The notes: generated by a model not told the origin, from the letters alone. Shown: positions 1 through 9,476, counted from the stretch's first letter. The stretch: DNA of 46,970 nucleotides from Clostridiaceae bacterium (GCA_029256485.1 JAQSXU010000020.1:1-46970); one strand, 5' to 3'. Numbers and translations are program-made.

Positions 1-3000
1 GTATCATTTTTCTCAATTCCGTCAAAGGCTGATATTGCTCTTTGAGTATCATGAGAATCAACTAAGTTCATCATGGCTTCAAAGGCTTCCTTTGGATACT
101 GCTCTCTCATTGCCTCTAACTGGTTCATGGCATCCACTGCATTTGTAAGAGTTTTGCCGTCTGAAGCAGTTCCCTTTACAAAGTAAAGTACTGAATTTCT
201 AAATCTGTAATTCATAACTGAATCATACATGTCTCCAAGTATATACCTGGATGCATCTGTCCAGATTTCACCTATTATTGCATTGTCTCCTTCTTCCTTA
301 ACAGCTGTTCTGAAATGCTGCCAGGTTTCATCGGAAACTTCATTGGCTACGTCCAGTCTCCAGCCGCTGGAACCATTTTCCAGCCAGTATCTTGAAACAG
401 AATCCTTTCCGTCAATTACTTCATCTGCCCAGGATTTAACCTGATATTCTGAACCATTAAATGCTTCAATAACAGGCATGCTGTCATAACCCCACCAGCC
501 TTCATATTCATAGTGAGCCGGCACTGCGTTCCCATCTTTGTCTTTATCGATTATATTGTTGTTTACAATAAACCAGTCTTTATAGTGGAAGTCTGTAATA
601 TTCTTAGTTTTGTAATAAGCCTCAGTCTGCGTTATTGCATCATCCTTGCTTAAATTTTGCTGTCTCATTAAGTCGTATACGCTCTTCCAGTACTGATATG
701 CCCCTAGTGGTTTGCCAGCATCCACATATTTGCCGTATCTGTCAAAGTATATGGAATCATCTGATACATGATTAAATACGCCGTCAAGAATTATGTGCAT
801 TCCCCTCTTCTTAGCTTCTTTAGCCAGGTTTACAAAGTCATCCAGTTTTCCAAGGAGAGGATCTACAGTTTTATAATCTGTGGTGTCATATCTGTGGTTG
901 GATATAGACTGTCCAATTGGATTAAAATATAATATGTTTACTCCAAGGGATTGAAGATAGTCTAACTTTTTATTAACTCCAGCCAAATCTCCGCCGTACA
1001 TTTCATTAGACCAGTTTCCATCACCTTTAAATCCGTTGTAGCTGCTCTTTGGAATCTTATTGCCATTAGCATCTAATTTAAAGGAACCGTCTGAATTTGT
1101 TTCATATTCAATAGCAGGATCCTCCGGTGTGTCGTACCACTGTGGGAATTCGTAAGCCATATCTCCTCTGGAAAGCTTCTGATCATAGTCATTGGTTAAG
1201 TCTCCATTGAAGAATCTGTCAGGGAATATCTGATATATAACTCCATTCTTTATCCAATCCGGAGTTTTGAAATTCTTATCATATACATTTAAGTCATACT
1301 GCTTAACCTTTCCCAGGTCATCTGCCTTGCCTAATCCAAAGTAGCCGTCATCGTCTCCATAGGCCTTTACGCTGGAACCATTGGAAACTACAAAATAGTA
1401 TTTATTCATTCCAAGCTTTGAGAATGTATATTTCCCAGTCCACTTGTCACTGCTGTCATCAAAGCTTCCATTCTTAACCATGCTCACAATCTTATTTCCC
1501 TCAGCTGTTATAATTACCAGTTTGGCCTGAATTATATCGTCCTTGGCAGCCTTTAAATTAAAGGTTACTTCCTTATCAGTTGGCACTGCTCCATAAGGAT
1601 TTTTATATTGTAAATCTCTGGAGTCAAATTTAAGTGAATTAATATTTATTTCCTTACTTGAAGTATCATTAAATACTATTTCTGTTATTGGATCATAGCT
1701 GATTGTGACGTCTCTGCTTTCTTCTGCTATGTTTATAGTTCCAACAGGTATAGTGTTATTGTCCACAACAACCACTAAATCAGTATAAGTTCCTTTTTTC
1801 AAATTAACTTTAACACTGTAAACTCCCGATAATGTAGAGTCCTTTAACATAGTATTTTCAGCAATGCCTGTACCCTGAAGCTTTGGCTCTAAGAATTTAT
1901 AAGAAACTGAATCCACTATTCTGTGACTGTCATCTGAATACATGAATTTGACATCCTGGGTTGATGGAACAATCAACGGGATATTTGCTCCATCTCTCTT
2001 ACCATCTGCACCATAGTTTTCAGCCCAGGAACCCATGGCAACCTTGTATTCATAGCTTCCCTTTAGAACATTTGGAATGGTAATACTATACATGCCATTA
2101 CCGTCATACTTTAATGTTGTTTTTTGGGAACCCGGTGTCCATGCTGCCTCTCCCAACGCAGTCTGTATAGTTCCTGCCAGTACTGCTGTTCTTCCATTAT
2201 ATACAGGGAACTGAAGAAGGGAATTTCCGTTTGATATATCTGAATTTGAAGGATCAGTTATCCAGTTTCCATCAACAATAAATTTGTATTCATAATTTTG
2301 TGCTGCATCACCTAATCTTAATGTTATAGACCAAACACCATCAGCATTTTTAGTCATGGCCTTTTTGCCATTCTGCCAGTAAGTCATGGTTCCTGCCAGA
2401 TATACTGATGAAGCGTTAGCATTTTTATAACTGAAGGTTACTGTTCCGTCGCTGTTTATGATAGGTGATTTTAAATCAACAGGAGCTGACTTTAATCCCA
2501 ATGCAATAGATACATCATTTGGATTATTTATAGAGTCCTTAATTGTCTTTGTCTTTCTGTCTGCAACAAAAACCACATATTTTCCGCCATCAGGTATAGT
2601 TATGCTGGCATTGCCGTCTGCAGGTATTCCTTCTCCGGTCCAGCTGTAATTTTCAATTGCTTTATACTCATAGGTCCCAGCTGCATAAAATCCACTGAAA
2701 ATATACTTTCCTTCACCATTTAAATATGAGAACTCATATCCTGTCTTAGTTTCAGTCCAATCATCTTGTCCACCTCGAATTGTGCCTATTAAAGAAACAG
2801 TACCATTAATGGCTGGATTATTTATTGAATCTGTGGCAAAGCCTAAAAGAGCATTAGCTAAGAAGGTTACATCTGCGCCACCTTCTGGTACAGTGCAAGC
2901 TGCATTTCCGCCTGAGTTTCCAACCTCTCCATTTCCCCATGCATGATTGAAGGCTACCTTGTATTCAAAGCTGCCGCTATTTAAGTGAAAGGTCTTTTTG

Positions 3001-3533
3001 TAGAAGCCCCCTCCAATATAATCCATGTCGTAGGCAGAGTCGGCTGGATTCCAATCTGGTGCTCCACTTATCACGCTGCCTAAAGACCCTGTCAATGTTG
3101 CACTGTTTTTGAACTGTCCAGGATCATTTATTGAGTCATATACTTTACCAGCAACAGCATCTGCCCTAAAGATAACTTCTCCTGGTGCTGTAACATTTAA
3201 AAATTTATTATTGCCATTGTCTCCTAATGCTTTTGGATTATCCCACTGTCCATTAAAAGCTACTTTGTACTGATAAGTTCCTGCTGCTGTAAAATTTACT
3301 GCTGACTCATAAACCCCTTTACTGTACTCCTTCATAATAGTGCCAGTATTATTGGGATCCCAATCATTACCTAGTCCCTGGTTTTTAACAAAGTCTCCTA
3401 CCAGAACAGCCATGTTATCTGCTGCAGGCATCTGTGCATCTTCTGCACTGACTTTTATTCCTAGTCTAGGAACAAGAGATACTAGAAAAAGAAAAGTAAT
3501 TGCCAAGCTTAGAATTTTTCTAAACTTCTTCAC
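1..3533 (-). CDS. Secreted multidomain GH13 amylase/pullulanase, 3' end outside window
   Basis: About 1177 residues are visible and the gene continues past base 1. The start is GTG at 3533, preceded by AAGGGGTG at 7-8 bases; the ATG overlapping it by one base leads straight to a stop. A signal peptide (KKFRK, then a hydrophobic stretch, cleaved near VSAED) points to export. Residues ~35-700 hold repeated beta-sandwich modules with the pattern Y-x-Y-K-V-A-x-N/G-x-W (for example TYQYKVAFNGQW, FEYKVAFNHAW, YEYKVAMGSW), like pullulanase X25 modules, plus one CBM48/CBM20-like module (YEYKFIVDGNW). A GH13 barrel starts near residue 760 (VIYQIFPDRF) and shows region I DGVFNH (~909), region II GWRLDVANE with the nucleophile Asp (~1058), region III GEIW with the acid Glu (~1086) and region IV LVDSHD (~1159). 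It should cleave alpha-glucans such as starch or pullulan outside the cell. The exact bond specificity cannot be read. Confidence 0.9.
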   Translation of the reverse strand, partial: MKKFRKILSLAITFLFLVSLVPRLGIKVSAEDAQMPAADNMAVLVGDFVKNQGLGNDWDPNNTGTIMKEYSKGVYESAVNFTAAGTYQYKVAFNGQWDNPKALGDNGNNKFLNVTAPGEVIFRADAVAGKVYDSINDPGQFKNSATLTGSLGSVISGAPDWNPADSAYDMDYIGGGFYKKTFHLNSGSFEYKVAFNHAWGNGEVGNSGGNAACTVPEGGADVTFLANALLGFATDSINNPAINGTVSLIGTIRGGQDDWTETKTGYEFSYLNGEGKYIFSGFYAAGTYEYKAIENYSWTGEGIPADGNASITIPDGGKYVVFVADRKTKTIKDSINNPNDVSIALGLKSAPVDLKSPIINSDGTVTFSYKNANASSVYLAGTMTYWQNGKKAMTKNADGVWSITLRLGDAAQNYEYKFIVDGNWITDPSNSDISNGNSLLQFPVYNGRTAVLAGTIQTALGEAAWTPGSQKTTLKYDGNGMYSITIPNVLKGSYEYKVAMGSWAENYGADGKRDGANIPLIVPSTQDVKFMYSDDSHRIVDSVSYKFLEPKLQGTGIAENTMLKDSTLSGVYSVKVNLKKGTYTDLVVVVDNNTIPVGTINIAEESRDVTISYDPITEIVFNDTSSKEININSLKFDSRDLQYKNPYGAVPTDKEVTFNLKAAKDDIIQAKLVIITAEGNKIVSMVKNGSFDDSSDKWTGKYTFSKLGMNKYYFVVSNGSSVKAYGDDDGYFGLGKADDLGKVKQYDLNVYDKNFKTPDWIKNGVIYQIFPDRFFNGDLTNDYDQKLSRGDMAYEFPQWYDTPEDPAIEYETNSDGSFKLDANGNKIPKSSYNGFKGDGNWSNEMYGGDLAGVNKKLDYLQSLGVNILYFNPIGQSISNHRYDTTDYKTVDPLLGKLDDFVNLAKEAKKRGMHIILDGVFNHVSDDSIYFDRYGKYVDAGKPLGAYQYWKSVYDLMRQQNLSKDDAITQTEAYYKTKNITDFHYKDWFIVNNNIIDKDKDGNAVPAHYEYEGWWGYDSMPVIEAFNGSEYQVKSWADEVIDGKDSVSRYWLENGSSGWRLDVANEVSDETWQHFRTAVKEEGDNAIIGEIWTDASRYILGDMYDSVMNYRFRNSVLYFVKGTASDGKTLTNAVDAMNQLEAMREQYPKEAFEAMMNLVDSHDTQRAISAFDGIEKND

Positions 3534-3551
3534 ATTATTCACCCCTTAATT

Positions 3552-3567
3552 TGCGCAATCGTTTGCA
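3552..3567 (-). promoter_or_regulatory. LacI-family operator (MalR or CcpA-like)
   Basis: On the minus strand this reads TGCAAACGATTGCGCA, a near-palindrome centred on CG, the typical form of LacI/GalR-family operators. It lies just downstream of the predicted transcription start of the amylase/pullulanase gene, a position where a bound repressor blocks transcription. The match to the strict CcpA cre consensus is imperfect, so a maltose-type MalR repressor is at least as likely. Confidence 0.6.
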
Positions 3568-3581
3568 TTTATTATAATATT

Positions 3582-3610
3582 ATTATATTCCATTTATTGG
3601 AATAAATCAA
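3582..3610 (-). promoter_or_regulatory. SigmaA-type promoter of the amylase/pullulanase gene
   Basis: Minus-strand -35 TTGATT (3610-3605) and -10 TATAAT (3587-3582) are separated by 17 bases. The expected start near 3575 is a few bases before the operator at 3552-3567. Confidence 0.65.
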
Positions 3611-3729
3611 TAAATGTTTAAAATATTTTGAATATTATCTTTTATTATTCAAAGTTAGTGGAGTAATTTGATGCAAAGTTGTATAATAATAGTATAAATG
3701 TTATTAATTTTTTCTAATGGAGGCTAATT

Positions 3730-4431
3730 ATGGATAAGATAAAAGCTTTTTTTAGAACTGATGAAGAATATAAGGATATGATCAAAAGATATCACCAGTG
3801 GGATGGTGCTTTAGCCATTATGATTTACATTTTAGTTATGATTATTTATCATGTAATGGGTGTACTATATGCTGAAAAAAATTTATATTTAGGCTACCAG
3901 CTTAACTTTTTCTTAGCGGTTCTCTGCATAGTATGTGCATTATTTCGAAAACAATCCATTGCAACCCTTGGTTTTACAAAAAAGAATTTATTTAAGTCTA
4001 TATTTTTAGGTCTTGCCCTATCAGCAATTCTTTTTATGGTCAATCTAATCATAGGAATTTCAGGAAAATACAGTTTCAACGCTATCCCAATTCTAGTTAA
4101 AAACTTTCTTTATTACTTTTTCGTTATAGCACTGGTGGAAGAAATTATTTTCAGAGGATTTATTCAAACAAGAATTTACGGCATTATAAAAAATCCTGTA
4201 TGGGCTGTGATTTTGACAGGATTTATGTTTATGTCCGTTCATGTTCCATTTCAAATGTATGCAGTAAATATGGGGATGTTAGCATATATTGAAAGTCATT
4301 ATATAAATCTTATAAGCACAATGGTTTGGCATGTTGTTTTTAATTTTATGTACACAAAATACAATTCCATTGCCGCACCTACAGTATTCCATGGCATTAT
4401 GGACTGGTGCAATGTACTGTTCATTAATTGA
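3730..4431 (+). CDS. CPBP-family intramembrane metalloprotease (Abi/CAAX protease-like)
   Basis: A 233-residue membrane protein with about six hydrophobic segments. It carries the CPBP motifs: EEIIFRGF (motif 1, EExxxR, residues ~138-145), FMSVH (motif 2, ~172) and HVVFN (motif 3, ~202). In this family the Glu and His residues form a membrane-embedded active site. Members process prenylated or secreted peptides, or give bacteriocin self-immunity; the substrate here is unknown. The start has GGAGG nine bases upstream. The gene stands alone, divergent from the amylase gene and convergent with the beta-helix gene. Confidence 0.85.
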   Translation: MDKIKAFFRTDEEYKDMIKRYHQWDGALAIMIYILVMIIYHVMGVLYAEKNLYLGYQLNFFLAVLCIVCALFRKQSIATLGFTKKNLFKSIFLGLALSAILFMVNLIIGISGKYSFNAIPILVKNFLYYFFVIALVEEIIFRGFIQTRIYGIIKNPVWAVILTGFMFMSVHVPFQMYAVNMGMLAYIESHYINLISTMVWHVVFNFMYTKYNSIAAPTVFHGIMDWCNVLFIN

Positions 4432-4470
4432 TAGTAAACGATTACAAAACTGTTGATAATAAACTTAAAT

Positions 4471-4500
4471 AAAGAGGCGGCCGAAATTGACCGCCTTTAT
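4471..4500. terminator. Bidirectional intrinsic terminator
   Basis: AAAGAGGCGG and CCGCCTTTAT form a GC-rich hairpin between convergent genes (stops at 4431 plus and 4520 minus), flanked by A/T on both sides. Confidence 0.7.
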
Positions 4501-4519
4501 ATCTATTCTCCCTTTAGTT

Positions 4520-5485
4520 CTAAGGGATGTTATTAGTGAAGGTATTATTTACAGTATTCACTGTACCTGCATCAATGTTGGCTATAGCTCCATCATTATT
4601 GCCGGCTATATTGTTGGTGAAGGTACTGTTTGTAATACTAATTGTACCTGAATCAACGTTGGCTACAGCACCCCCTCTGTTAGCAGCGAAGTTGCCAGTG
4701 AAAATGCTGTTAAAAATGGTAATTGTGCCAGAATTAATATTTGCTACAGCACCGCCGTTATTACCAGCAATGTTGTTAATAAATGTGCAGTTTATAATGG
4801 TGGCTATTCCCTGATTTGCAAAAGCGCCGCCATTATTGCCCGCGATATTATTTGTGAAGGTACTGTTTAAAATATTGGCTGTACCATCATTTGCAAAAGC
4901 ACCGCCATTAACAGCAGCACTGTTGTTAGACAGCGTACTGTTTCTAAGATTCACTGTACCGGAAAGATTTCCAATAGCACCGCTGAAATTAGCACTATTC
5001 TCAGAGAAAGTGCTGTTTTCTATATTGGCAGTGGAAGCCGTATTGGCTATAGCACCGCCCACTATAGGAGCATTATTATTATTGAACCTGCTGTTTCTCA
5101 CGGTGAGTGTGGCGCCGTTCTCATTCAAGATGGCTCCACCGCCGTTTCCTACATTATCGAAACCATTTACAAAGTTTATACTTCTGATTGTTACTGCAGC
5201 GCCGCTAATAATGAAGATACGACTATTGTTATTACCACTGATTGTTAGCATGTCCACACCAGGACCATTAATGGTTAAGGCTTTATTAATAGTTATTGGC
5301 CCACTGGTTAATATAATGGTACCCGGTAGGATTGTATCATCAAAAACAATAATGTCACCAGCCACTGCCGTACTGATAACTTGACGAAGTGAACCTGCTC
5401 CATTATCATTTGTATTAGTGACCCTTAGCGGTCTGCGCACACTAAGAGCAGCATTTATTAAATCTTGAGTTTGCATTATAGGCAA
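4520..5485 (-). CDS. Right-handed beta-helix repeat protein
   Basis: 321 residues. The first ~60 residues (RVTNTNDNGAGSLRQVI, then IIVFD) match the N-terminal cap seen in CSLREA/choice-of-anchor type beta-helix proteins. From residue ~95 to the end it is built of 22-24 residue turns such as NSTFTNNIAGNNGGAFAN, the pattern of a parallel beta-helix. No signal peptide or membrane segment is visible, so its location is uncertain. The start is taken as TTG at 5485 because AGGAGAGG lies about eight bases upstream; ATG at 5476 is an alternative. It ends abruptly within a repeat (FTNNIP) with no C-terminal cap or anchor, so it may be truncated or have lost repeats. Function unknown; such proteins are often surface or carbohydrate-binding proteins. 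Confidence 0.7.
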   Translation of the reverse strand: MPIMQTQDLINAALSVRRPLRVTNTNDNGAGSLRQVISTAVAGDIIVFDDTILPGTIILTSGPITINKALTINGPGVDMLTISGNNNSRIFIISGAAVTIRSINFVNGFDNVGNGGGAILNENGATLTVRNSRFNNNNAPIVGGAIANTASTANIENSTFSENSANFSGAIGNLSGTVNLRNSTLSNNSAAVNGGAFANDGTANILNSTFTNNIAGNNGGAFANQGIATIINCTFINNIAGNNGGAVANINSGTITIFNSIFTGNFAANRGGAVANVDSGTISITNSTFTNNIAGNNDGAIANIDAGTVNTVNNTFTNNIP

Positions 5486-5513
5486 TTTTATCCTCTCCTT
5501 ATTTTTTCTTATT

Positions 5514-5529
5514 GTAGGACTTGTCCTAC
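5514..5529. promoter_or_regulatory. Perfect 16-bp palindrome upstream of the beta-helix gene
   Basis: GTAGGACTTGTCCTAC is a perfect inverted repeat about 30 bp upstream of the beta-helix start. On the minus strand a -10-like TAGTATAG lies just before it, so a dimeric regulator bound here could block transcription. The regulator is not identified. Confidence 0.45.
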
Positions 5530-5625
5530 TCTATACTATGCAAGAAGAGGTTATTTGTGATGATTTTAAGCTTAAATAGAGATTAGACTTTTAAACTAAC
5601 TTTCTTTATCAAGTAAAAGAAATTT

Positions 5626-5988
5626 CTATTTACTAAAAAACATCTTTATAGATACTATAATCATAAAAACTGCAAATGCCTTTCGCAATAAGCTGGGAGA
5701 AATATTTTGTGCAAATCTGCCTGCTGCCGCGGAGCCCAAAACAAGAGCAGCTGCTATTATTAAACCTGCCTTAACGTCCACATTTCCATTTTTATAATAT
5801 TCCATGAAAGCTAAAATTCCCACTGGAGGCAGCAAAATAGCAAGAGAGGTACCCTGTGCCTTTAACTGACTGAATCCGCAAATATATACAAGGGCCGGCA
5901 CAATAACTACTCCCCCGCCTATTCCAAGAAATCCGCTTAAAACTCCTGCTAATAATCCAATTAAAATAAATAATATAATATTTGACAT
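5626..5988 (-). CDS. Half-size TauE/SafE-family permease
   Basis: 120 residues with about four membrane helices and the TauE/SafE signature GFLGIGGGVVIVPAL near the N-terminus, followed by GTSLA. The family (sulfite, sulfonate or organic anion export) normally has ~250 residues made of two such repeats; this gene encodes one. Clostridial members are sometimes split into two adjacent half genes, but no second half lies next to it here, so it must act as a dimer, pair with a distant half, or be a remnant. The start has AGGAG eight bases upstream. Confidence 0.8.
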   Translation of the reverse strand: MSNIILFILIGLLAGVLSGFLGIGGGVVIVPALVYICGFSQLKAQGTSLAILLPPVGILAFMEYYKNGNVDVKAGLIIAAALVLGSAAAGRFAQNISPSLLRKAFAVFMIIVSIKMFFSK

Positions 5989-6151
5989 TGCCGCATCTCC
6001 TATCTGTATTACATCTTATAATTATGTTTCCATTAGTGAAAATCAATTATTCATCATCTCCAAGCAGAAGTATATTGGATTTTTTTCGTAATAAGCAACT
6101 TATTCTATTTATTTTAAGCGACCTTTCATAGTATTTTTAAAAGCAAAAGGA

Positions 6152-6922
6152 TTATACCATACTGACTTCAATGTTTGATGGAAGTAATTCAATTCGCTGC
6201 TGTTCAATATTCATGTCAGTTATTAAATGGTCAATTTGATCAAAAGTTGCAAATCGATATAAACCATGCATATTAAATTTTGTGCTGTCAGTTACTAAAA
6301 CAACCTGTTTAGAATTCTCTATAATTCTCTGGTTAACTTCTACTTCTCTATAGGATCTAGTACAAGGACCATCTGCATGGAATCCATCGCAGCCTATAAA
6401 TGTTATATCAGCTTGTATACTTTCAATAGCATTAACTGTCCAATAACCAACAAAGGACATACTCTTTTTACGTAATTCTCCACCAGTTACAAGAAGCTGA
6501 TTTTGAGTATTTTCTAAAGCTTCTGCTACTACTAATGAACTTGTAATAATTACTAAATTACTTTTAAGATTTAATAACTTTGCAATTTGTAAAACCGTAG
6601 TTCCAGTATTTAAAATAACAACACCATTTTTCGGTATCATTTCGACAGCTTTCTGTGCAATTCTTGATTTAATATGTATATTTTTCATCATTTTTTCATC
6701 AAAGTGGCTCTCTACATAGTTTGCCGATATAGTGGCTCCGCCATGACCTTTATTAATAATATTATTCTTTTCTAATGATATTAAATCTTTTCTAATAGTT
6801 TCAGTAGAAACATTAAATTCTTTAGCTAATTCTTTGATGGATATACTTCCTTTTAGCATAATTAATTGAGCAATTTTAGTTCTTCTTTCAATATTCAAAG
6901 GCTTTGACAACTTAATCACCAA
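6152..6922 (-). CDS. DeoR/GlpR-family transcriptional regulator
   Basis: 256 residues. The N-terminal winged helix (residues ~12-65) has the DeoR pattern ISIKELAKEFNVSTETIRKD; the C-terminal sugar-phosphate sensing domain (DeoRC) covers ~80-240 with NTGTT and FIGCDG motifs. DeoR proteins repress sugar metabolism genes and release DNA when a phosphorylated sugar binds. The start is uncertain: TTG 6922, GTG 6919 and TTG 6910 are all in frame, and the weak GGTGAT upstream best fits 6910. The promoter contains repeated ACAACT half-sites, suggesting autoregulation. No sugar operon is adjacent, apart from the half-size permease downstream. Confidence 0.85.
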   Translation of the reverse strand: MVIKLSKPLNIERRTKIAQLIMLKGSISIKELAKEFNVSTETIRKDLISLEKNNIINKGHGGATISANYVESHFDEKMMKNIHIKSRIAQKAVEMIPKNGVVILNTGTTVLQIAKLLNLKSNLVIITSSLVVAEALENTQNQLLVTGGELRKKSMSFVGYWTVNAIESIQADITFIGCDGFHADGPCTRSYREVEVNQRIIENSKQVVLVTDSTKFNMHGLYRFATFDQIDHLITDMNIEQQRIELLPSNIEVSMV

Positions 6923-6928
6923 CTTTCA

Positions 6929-6970
6929 CAACTATATACAAATTATAAAGTTGTTTTTAGTTGTAGTCAA
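6929..6970 (-). promoter_or_regulatory. Promoter with inverted ACAACT half-sites upstream of the DeoR gene
   Basis: Minus-strand TTGACT (6970-6965) and TATAAT (6947-6942) are spaced by 17 bases. ACAACT occurs twice between -35 and -10, and its inverse AGTTGT lies downstream of -10 (6934-6929), giving an ACAACT-N15-AGTTGT inverted repeat over the promoter. This is a likely operator for DeoR autoregulation. Confidence 0.6.
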
Positions 6971-6980
6971 CAGTTTTATC

Positions 6981-7478
6981 TCAGGACTTTATTATAAATT
7001 TCATAAATTCTTCGTTAAATTTATCCCGCTGTTCATAGAACAATCCGTGACCGCTGTTTTAAATGGCACAAGTTTAGAGTTTTTAATTTCTTCTTTCTGT
7101 GCCACAGCTAATTGAAATGGACAAACTTTGTAATGAATCCCATGAAAGATTAAAGTAGGAACACATATTTTTCCAAGATCAGAAAACAAGTTTTCATCTC
7201 TAAGCGAAGTGGCAAGCTTCGCTGTGGACCAGCCTGCTGCCTGAAGTCCCAGTTGGAAGAACCAATCTGAGAAAGGTCCTGTTAAGTACTGAAATAAAAC
7301 ATATTTCCAAATCCATGCAGCATTTTAGGGCGATCGTTAGCTGATCAAATTGATATTCAAATAACTTATGATTTACAGGACAGCCATGTATAAATAAGAT
7401 TGTCTTTTTTCTACCTGGATTAAGATCTTCTACATAGATTTTTACATTTGGTTCTACCGTAATGTATACCTCCATTAA
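6981..7478 (-). pseudogene. Decayed alpha/beta-hydrolase, paralogue of the gene at 17108-17920
   Basis: Two fragments in different frames (7475-7200 and 7189-7001) match the two ends of the intact hydrolase ten kb away almost word for word (VEPNVKIYVEDLNPG; FSDLGKICVPTLI). The middle is missing: about 330 bp of the parent has been lost around 7338-7344, removing the GHSVGG nucleophile elbow. Two further frame breaks occur (near 7195 and near 7070), the oxyanion motif HGWP has become HGCP, and the parental start region is deleted. It cannot make an active enzyme. Similarity continues slightly upstream of the start, so a segment larger than the gene was duplicated. Confidence 0.9.
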
Positions 7479-7589
7479 AAAATCTCTTCATCATTAGCAT
7501 ATTCTCTTGGGAACAAATGGATGAATCACGTATCTTATTGTTATTTTTCTGTGGAACTCATACATCTGTATCAAAGTGGCACTTACTGT

Positions 7590-8042
7590 TTATTTTTCCT
7601 TATTGCTATAATTCAGTATGTTTGCTTTACTAAAGATCATTACCCCTAACGATCCACCAAAAACTCCAAGCATTCCTGATAGGAATGCTCCAATGAACCC
7701 AAGCCAGCTTCTTGTATCAATATTAAAATACCCATTTAATAATACTGATATATAGCCTGAAAATAAAGTTATAATAAATAGGCAAGCAATACATAATAAG
7801 ATTAATAATAAGCCTTCAATCGCGGTTTTTATAATTGTTAAAATATGTGCACTTGATAAAGAAATCTTAACTTGACTTATTTCAATCAGTGAAGAAATAA
7901 TTAAAACAATAATTAGCGTCATTGAAATAATGGTTATAGCTTTGCTAACATTATTAAAGTAAATTAAAATTGCCAATACAAACCCCATTAAGTATGTACC
8001 TATTCTAAAAAAATTATGTTTTATACTATTTAATTTCTCCAT
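7590..8042 (-). CDS. Small multi-span membrane protein, unknown function
   Basis: 150 residues with about five hydrophobic segments, a short basic N-terminus (MEKLNSIKHNFFR) and a C-terminal GAFLSGMLGVFGGSLGVMIF helix. GGAGG lies seven bases before the ATG. It resembles the loosely defined clostridial TIGR04086/YrzE-type membrane proteins in length and layout, but no diagnostic motif is seen. It is monocistronic between the hydrolase pseudogene and the chemotaxis receptor. Confidence 0.6.
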   Translation of the reverse strand: MEKLNSIKHNFFRIGTYLMGFVLAILIYFNNVSKAITIISMTLIIVLIISSLIEISQVKISLSSAHILTIIKTAIEGLLLILLCIACLFIITLFSGYISVLLNGYFNIDTRSWLGFIGAFLSGMLGVFGGSLGVMIFSKANILNYSNKEK

Positions 8043-8202
8043 TGGATTACCTCCTTACCATCTTAATTTTGGACAAGGAGTGTGTATTTTATACACTCAA
8101 AATATATTATTAATAGTTAACGGTTTTTTAGTGCCATGGATGCTATATGTTCCCACAGTGACATCTACTAAAATATTATATTTATTTTTCATGCAAATAA
8201 AC

Positions 8203-9351
8203 CTATAAATTAATAGCAATTAGATTTAAATTTTCTGCCATAGATGTAATTTCCTCAATGCTTGCTGTTATCTCTTCGGTAGCAGCCGCTTGTTCCTGGC
8301 TTGAAGACAAGGAGCTTTGACTCTTTTCACTGGATTCATTTACTTTATCTATAATCTTATAGGTTAACTTTTCAATTTTGGGGACAGTACTCTTAGATTG
8401 CTCAGATAGCTTTCTAATTTCATCTGCTACAACCCCAAAGCCTCTTCCTACCTCACCTGCTCTTGCAGCTTCTATCGCTGCATTTAAACCAAGCATCTTA
8501 GTTTCGTCTGCTATTTCCTTAATAAATGAGGATATCTCATTTATTTCTTGTGATAAGCTTGTTATTTCAACAATACTGTTATTAAGGTCCTGCTCATTTG
8601 CGTGTATTGTGGATGCTGAAGCCGCCAACTCTTCAATAGTAGAAGCTATTTCTATAAGTCCATTTTTTAGACTTTTAGACATTTCTCTCAAATTTTCGGC
8701 TGTGGCTTTAGGAATAATCAAAGTAAAAGTTGCAACAATTTCGCCAGTATCTTCACTAAACAGGGGATGGGATACCTCTGTAACTGGAACACCATATTTT
8801 GAATCATCATATTCTTCAGAAACAGGTTCTCTGGTTTTAATCACCTTAGCTACTGTAGTATCTTCTTTAAAACAATCTCCAGACTTTAATTGAGGTAACT
8901 GGAGGCCATCTGAATCCTGTATATCTATAATTTTATTCAAATCAGTAGTTAACATTACAACACCATCTGCAAACATCTCAGATAAAATAGGTGCAAAATT
9001 TTTAAATACTTTTACTATTGGATGTACCACTGGAAATATAGCAGAAAATGCTCCCACTACTATTCCTTCATCATTTACTATTGGTTCTGCCATGATTTTC
9101 AATCTTATTCCATATAAGGACATTGGAACACTTTCAATAATTGTTTTATTTTCTTCCATAGCCCTAACAGTTATGCTGTTGGAATTCAATTTTTCATCAA
9201 CTTGAAATAAATCCAAGTCAAATTCATTAGAAATTTTTCTCCAGTTAAAAGCATATTTATCACTAGTTAAATATAATACACCTCCTGATATCATATCTGC
9301 TTGTGATTCACAAATACTTTTTATATACTCCACTACATTTATAGGAATCAT
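8203..9351 (-). CDS. Soluble methyl-accepting chemotaxis protein
   Basis: 382 residues with no transmembrane segment, so a cytoplasmic receptor. Residues 1-~210 look like tandem PAS/GAF-type sensory modules ([14 protein letters not shown] and [16 protein letters not shown]), without HAMP. Residues ~225-380 form the signalling domain with the conserved hairpin tip [20 protein letters not shown] and [11 protein letters not shown], the site that contacts CheA and CheW. The signalling domain is short, ending soon after the return helix. GGAG lies nine bases upstream of the ATG. It probably senses an intracellular signal; the ligand is unknown. Confidence 0.85.
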   Translation of the reverse strand: MIPINVVEYIKSICESQADMISGGVLYLTSDKYAFNWRKISNEFDLDLFQVDEKLNSNSITVRAMEENKTIIESVPMSLYGIRLKIMAEPIVNDEGIVVGAFSAIFPVVHPIVKVFKNFAPILSEMFADGVVMLTTDLNKIIDIQDSDGLQLPQLKSGDCFKEDTTVAKVIKTREPVSEEYDDSKYGVPVTEVSHPLFSEDTGEIVATFTLIIPKATAENLREMSKSLKNGLIEIASTIEELAASASTIHANEQDLNNSIVEITSLSQEINEISSFIKEIADETKMLGLNAAIEAARAGEVGRGFGVVADEIRKLSEQSKSTVPKIEKLTYKIIDKVNESSEKSQSSLSSSQEQAAATEEITASIEEITSMAENLNLIAINL

Positions 9352-9419
9352 AATTCATTCTCCTTTTCAAAATTTATTCTAAAAATTTCTATTTGCATTA
9401 ATATCTTTCTTTTAATCAA

Positions 9420-9468
9420 TTAAAAAGGACTTAATTAGACTTTTATAACAAATCTAATTAAGTCCTTT
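9420..9468 (-). terminator. Strong intrinsic terminator of the dga operon
   Basis: A perfect 16-bp stem (9424-9439 with 9453-9468) has a 13-base loop and is followed on the minus strand by a T run. It lies eight bases after the dgaF stop and ends the nine-gene operon. Confidence 0.9.
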
Positions 9469-9476
9469 ATTTACTT

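Noticed and set aside
4520..5200. CRISPR-like repeats
   Set aside because: The periodicity is about 66-72 bp with imperfect units that keep one reading frame; it reflects protein repeats.
4527..5384. Two open frames on the plus strand opposite the beta-helix gene
   Set aside because: They mirror the repeat codons of the minus-strand gene, have no ribosome binding sites and encode no plausible protein.
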